A DNA stretch of 64,000 bases from Ferruginibacter sp. GTDB lineage: Bacteria; Bacteroidota; Bacteroidia; Chitinophagales; Chitinophagaceae. The notes below the pieces were generated by a model that searched no databases, was not told the origin of the DNA, and worked only from the letters and a program-made list of their open reading frames with translations. The stretch covers positions 1 to 64,000 of the forward strand of contig JABFRP010000002.1 of NCBI GenBank assembly GCA_013141115.1, in the 5' to 3' direction. Positions 60,966 to 64,000 of the stretch are shown one piece after another. The position numbers and the translations under genes are program-made. Each line of letters starts with the position of its first letter. Position 1 is the first letter of the stretch.

Positions 60966-62066
60966 ATGAACAATGACCTGCTTTATCAAATAGCCCTGCC
61001 ACTTGTACCCAACATTGGCGATGTACATGCCAAGGCATTGGTAAATATTTATGGCGATGCCCAATCCATTTTTAAAGCCCGGAAAAAAGAGCTGGAAGCT
61101 ATTGAAGGCATTGGTACTGTAAGAGCAAAAAGCATTAAAGACTTTACAGATTTTACCACCTGCGAAGAAGAAATAAAATTTATAGAGAAGTATAAGATCA
61201 ACCCACTATTTCTCACCAATAAAAATTATCCGCAACGATTATTAAATTGTTACGATAGCCCGGTTGTTTTATATTACCGGGGTACTGCCGACTTAAATAC
61301 TTCAAAAATTATTTCTATTGTTGGCACCAGAAATAACAGTGAATATGGCAAATCAGTTTGCGAAAAATTAATTGAAGATCTTACAGAACAAAATGTTTTA
61401 GTTGTCAGTGGCCTTGCTTTTGGTATTGATACCATTGCACACAAAGCTGCATTAAAAAATAGTTTACAAACTGTAGGTGTACTGGCGCATGGCTTAGATA
61501 GAATTTATCCCACACAAAATAAAAATCTTGCCAAACAAATGACAGAGCAGGGCGGGTTACTGACCGATTTTATCAGCAATACCAATCCCGATAAACAAAA
61601 CTTTCCCAAACGTAATCGTATTGTTGCCGGCATGTGCGATGCGTTGATTGTGATAGAAAGTGGTAAAAAAGGTGGCTCATTAATTACTGCCGAATTAGGG
61701 AACGGTTACAATAAGGATGTGTTTGCCGTACCAGGTAAAATAACTGATAGCAGAAGTGAAGGTTGCAATTATCTGATCAAACAAAATAAAGCATCGTTAA
61801 TTACCGGTGCCGTAGATGTAATTGAACTGATGAACTGGGCACCCAAAGAAAAAAAACAACAAAAAAAGCAACGGGAATTATTTATCGAACTTACACCTGA
61901 TGAAAAAATTGTTACAGATATTCTGCAACAACAGGAAAGTATTCAAATTGATGAGTTGTATTTTAAAAGCGGTTTAAGCAGCAGCGCTGTGGCAACCGCA
62001 TTGTTAATGCTGGAAATGCAGAATGTAATACTATCATTACCCGGCAAAGTATATAAGCTGGCGTAA
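60966..62066 (+). CDS. dprA: DNA processing protein DprA
   Basis: A 366-residue DprA/Smf: an N-terminal helix-hairpin-helix part (ELEAIEGIGTVRAKSIKDF), the Rossmann core (IVGTRNNSEYGKSVCEKL, VVSGLAFGIDTIAHKAAL, ADRIYP-like LDRIYPTQ, FPKRNRIVAG, ESGKKGGSLITAEL, FAVPGKITDSRSEGCN) and a C-terminal winged helix (DELYFKSGLSSSAVATALLM). It loads RecA onto incoming single strands in transformation. Length is normal. It lies 31 nt after the PorE-like gene and before guaB. Confidence 0.97.
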   Translation: MNNDLLYQIALPLVPNIGDVHAKALVNIYGDAQSIFKARKKELEAIEGIGTVRAKSIKDFTDFTTCEEEIKFIEKYKINPLFLTNKNYPQRLLNCYDSPVVLYYRGTADLNTSKIISIVGTRNNSEYGKSVCEKLIEDLTEQNVLVVSGLAFGIDTIAHKAALKNSLQTVGVLAHGLDRIYPTQNKNLAKQMTEQGGLLTDFISNTNPDKQNFPKRNRIVAGMCDALIVIESGKKGGSLITAELGNGYNKDVFAVPGKITDSRSEGCNYLIKQNKASLITGAVDVIELMNWAPKEKKQQKKQRELFIELTPDEKIVTDILQQQESIQIDELYFKSGLSSSAVATALLMLEMQNVILSLPGKVYKLA

Positions 62067-62073
62067 AGTCAAC

Positions 62074-62104
62074 TTTGTACTTTCAACTTTGCACTTTATC
62101 TTTG
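62074..62104 (+). promoter_or_regulatory. Two-box promoter of guaB (TTTG, 19 nt, TATCTTTG)
   Basis: TTTG (62074-62077) is followed after exactly 19 nt by TATCTTTG (62097-62104), the best match in the window to the Bacteroidota TTTG-N19-TAnnTTTG promoter. The guaB ATG is only 3 nt downstream, so transcription would start at the first codon (leaderless). Confidence 0.6.
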
Positions 62105-62107
62105 CCT

Positions 62108-63595
62108 ATGGCAATAAGAAATTACTCCTCCAACAAATCAACTAAATTTTTCGGCGAAGGCTTAACGTTTGATGACGTACTACTAATGCCCGCCTATTCT
62201 CAAATTTTACCCCGTGATGTGGAAATTAAAACCCAGCTCACCAAAATCATTACACTTAACGTTCCCTTATTAAGTGCGGCAATGGATACAGTTACCGAAG
62301 CGGCTTTGGCTATTGCATTGGCAAGAGAAGGCGGTTTGGGCATTTTGCACAAAAATATGAGTATAGAAAAGCAGGCCGAGCAGGTGCGTAAAGTAAAACG
62401 TAGCGAAAGTGGTTTAATAGTAGACCCCGTTACCCTTACGCCGGATGCTACTATTGGCGAGGCATTAAGGCTGATGAGAGAAAATAAAATTGGCGGTATT
62501 CCTATTGTGGATGCTCAATATAAATTGGTAGGCATTTTAACCAATCGTGACTTACGTTTTGAAACCAACTACAAGGCCAAAGTAAGTACGGCAATGACAA
62601 AAGAAAATTTGTTTACTGCACCTGAAGGCACTGACATTAAAAAAGCTGAGCAGTTATTTAAACAAACCAAAGTGGAGAAATTGCCTATCATCAACAAACA
62701 AGGCAAACTAACCGGCTTATTTACTTACAGCGATATTTTAAAATTAAAATCTAACCCCAATGCTGTTAAAGATGCCAAAGGCAGATTATTAGTTGGCGCA
62801 GGTGTGGGCATTACAAAAGATAGTTTAGAAAGAGTAGCTGCACTAAATAGTTTTGGTGTAGATGTAATTTGCTTAGACAGTGCACACGGACATACCAAAG
62901 GCGTTATCGACACTTTAAAATCAATAAAAAAAGCCTATAAACATATACAGGTTATTGCCGGTAATGTAGGTACCGCCGCAGGTGCTAAAGCATTAGCCGA
63001 TGCTGGTGCAGATGCAGTGAAAGTGGGCATTGGCCCTGGTTCTATTTGTACTACCAGAATTGTGGCAGGCACAGGCGTACCGCAAATAACCGCCGTAATG
63101 GAAGCAGCAGCTGCATTAAAAAATAAAAAAGTGGGCATCATTAGCGATGGTGGTATAAGATACACCGGCGATATGGTTAAAGCATTAGCTGCCGGCGCAA
63201 GTTGCGTAATGATGGGTAATATTTTTGCTGGCACCGAAGAAAGCCCCGGCGAAACTATTATTTACGAAGGCCGTAAATTTAAACAATACCGTGGCATGGG
63301 CAGCTTAGGCGCAATGGCGCAAGGCAGCAGCGACAGGTATTTTCAGGATGTGGAAGATGATGTGAAAAAATTTGTACCCGAAGGCATTGAAGGCCGTGTA
63401 GCATACAAAGGTTATTTAAAAGAAGTAGTACATCAGTATACCGGCGGCTTACGTGCAGGCATGGGCTATTGCGGTGCAAAAAATATTAAAGAATTACAAA
63501 AAGCAACTTTTGTAAAAATTACCAATGCAGGCATGAGAGAAAGCCATGCACATGATATTGATATTACTAAAGAAGCGCCGAATTATAGCAGGTAA
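62108..63595 (+). CDS. guaB: Inosine-5'-monophosphate dehydrogenase
   Basis: The ATG at 62108 gives [20 protein letters not shown], as in relatives; an upstream ATG-like extension from 62075 overlaps the promoter. The 495-residue enzyme has the catalytic barrel ([24 protein letters not shown]), a CBS pair (about 100-215), the active-site Cys314 in [24 protein letters not shown], and [10 protein letters not shown] with [11 protein letters not shown] in the flap. It makes XMP from IMP, the committed step to GMP, while the CBS domains sense purine nucleotides. Confidence 0.98.
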   Translation: MAIRNYSSNKSTKFFGEGLTFDDVLLMPAYSQILPRDVEIKTQLTKIITLNVPLLSAAMDTVTEAALAIALAREGGLGILHKNMSIEKQAEQVRKVKRSESGLIVDPVTLTPDATIGEALRLMRENKIGGIPIVDAQYKLVGILTNRDLRFETNYKAKVSTAMTKENLFTAPEGTDIKKAEQLFKQTKVEKLPIINKQGKLTGLFTYSDILKLKSNPNAVKDAKGRLLVGAGVGITKDSLERVAALNSFGVDVICLDSAHGHTKGVIDTLKSIKKAYKHIQVIAGNVGTAAGAKALADAGADAVKVGIGPGSICTTRIVAGTGVPQITAVMEAAAALKNKKVGIISDGGIRYTGDMVKALAAGASCVMMGNIFAGTEESPGETIIYEGRKFKQYRGMGSLGAMAQGSSDRYFQDVEDDVKKFVPEGIEGRVAYKGYLKEVVHQYTGGLRAGMGYCGAKNIKELQKATFVKITNAGMRESHAHDIDITKEAPNYSR

Positions 63596-63829
63596 AGCCC
63601 CGCCGCCACTGAAGGTGAACTTGATTATGGAGGATATGTTGATGAAGACTATGGTTTATATTTTTATGAGCCAGGCAATAGTACAACCATCATCTTCATT
63701 GGCAGAGTTTACACTGAGGAACGAAGTGCACTCTTGTTCTGAATACTTTTATTCAACTTTAAATAAGCGGCACAGTTAACATTCTGCTGTAAAAAATAAT
63801 TCTTGTAAATTAGCAGCTAATCTTTAGCA
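63596..63829. other. Gap between guaB and the DUF4105 gene
   Basis: No convincing gene. In the guaB frame just after its stop the reading continues open as GELDYGGYVDEDYGLYFYEP without a start, which may be chance or a relic. Short ORFs in the region have no recognisable content. Confidence 0.4.
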
Positions 63830-64000
63830 ATGAAAAAAAAATTACTGTTACTTTTATTCATTAGCATATTAGCACATTATCCCATTAGCTTATCTGCACA
63901 AGACTCTTCACATTTAAGAATATCCCTGCTTACCTGCACACCTGGTGAGGAGTTGTATTCCACTTTTGGCCACAGTGCTTATCGTGTAATTGATAGCAGC
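63830..64000 (+). CDS. DUF4105 domain protein, 5' part only
   Basis: An ATG at 63830 gives MKKKLLLLLFISILAHYPIS with signal end LSAQ, then LRISLLTCTPGEELYSTFGH and SAYRVIDSS up to the window edge. This is the start of the DUF4105 (lipoprotein-like N-terminal) family, where TCxPGxELYSxFGHSAxRV is the hallmark; relatives run to about 380-400 residues. It is predicted to be exported, of unknown biochemical function. The gene is cut by the end of the window. Confidence 0.88.
   Translation, partial: MKKKLLLLLFISILAHYPISLSAQDSSHLRISLLTCTPGEELYSTFGHSAYRVIDSS

Noticed and set aside
63546-63779. Open frame overlapping the guaB end as a small gene
   Set aside because: It overlaps guaB, has low-complexity content and no recognisable start region or domain.
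1-64000. CRISPR array, rRNA or tRNA genes
   Set aside because: No regularly spaced direct repeats and no rRNA or complete tRNA signature were seen by reading; a tRNAscan or Rfam search was not possible.

Overview
The window looks like the chromosome of a Bacteroidota member, most like the Chitinophagaceae. Supporting signs are an AT-rich sequence, a SusC/SusD pair plus an Oar-type TonB-dependent receptor, a type IX secretion (T9SS) C-terminal sorting domain, a PorE-like OmpA protein, LytS/LytTR signalling, few Shine-Dalgarno sites, and repeated TAnnTTTG boxes (the Bacteroidota -7 element) just upstream of genes. No taxonomic marker was tested, so the family is an inference.

Left end (1-6.6 kb): two decayed genes (an Rrf2 regulator and a ClC chloride channel) stand beside a mobilization module. 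The module holds a MobC-like protein, a relaxase, a membrane accessory protein, a CHC2/Toprim primase-like protein and an AbiEii-type nucleotidyltransferase with its likely antitoxin. It has a strong palindrome as oriT or terminator candidate and no visible integrase. From 6.8 to 14.5 kb come a LytS/LytTR two-component pair, a T9SS-exported ELWxxDGT-repeat protein, a cupin, a PafA-type phosphatase and an alpha-oxoamine synthase (serine palmitoyltransferase-like).

Centre left (14.5-21.0 kb) is the most unusual part. Genes unlike their neighbours (DUF3179; HxlR + CPBP + cupin; a small membrane protein; a secreted protein) are separated by related imperfect palindromes. All carry a GTTGGG/CCCAAC-type pair, and three share an internal AATCAGCA...CGGCAG core. 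It reads like an integron-like cassette array without an integrase (CALIN-like), and an intact IS3-family IS407-group element has inserted into its last gene with a 4-bp target duplication.

From 21 to 64 kb the layout is mostly ordinary chromosome: VOC proteins, an SDR, a three-gene envelope operon (lipoprotein, DUF4836, membrane-anchored protein), an Oar-like receptor, rpsL-rpsG, ilvE, rdgB, an ECF sigma factor with a likely anti-sigma factor, aroE with a phosphosulfolactate synthase-like gene, yidC, rplY, prs, radC, a SusC/SusD/DUF1735 outer-membrane set, folD-queE, the PorE-like protein, dprA, guaB and the start of a DUF4105 gene. Most operons end in clear rho-independent terminators.

Six genes are broken by frameshifts, one of them also by a stop codon; several lesions sit in homopolymers. 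Some may therefore be sequencing errors rather than true pseudogenes, notably the TPR gene at 40.7 kb and the helix-hairpin-helix gene at 54.3 kb, which otherwise look like intact core genes.
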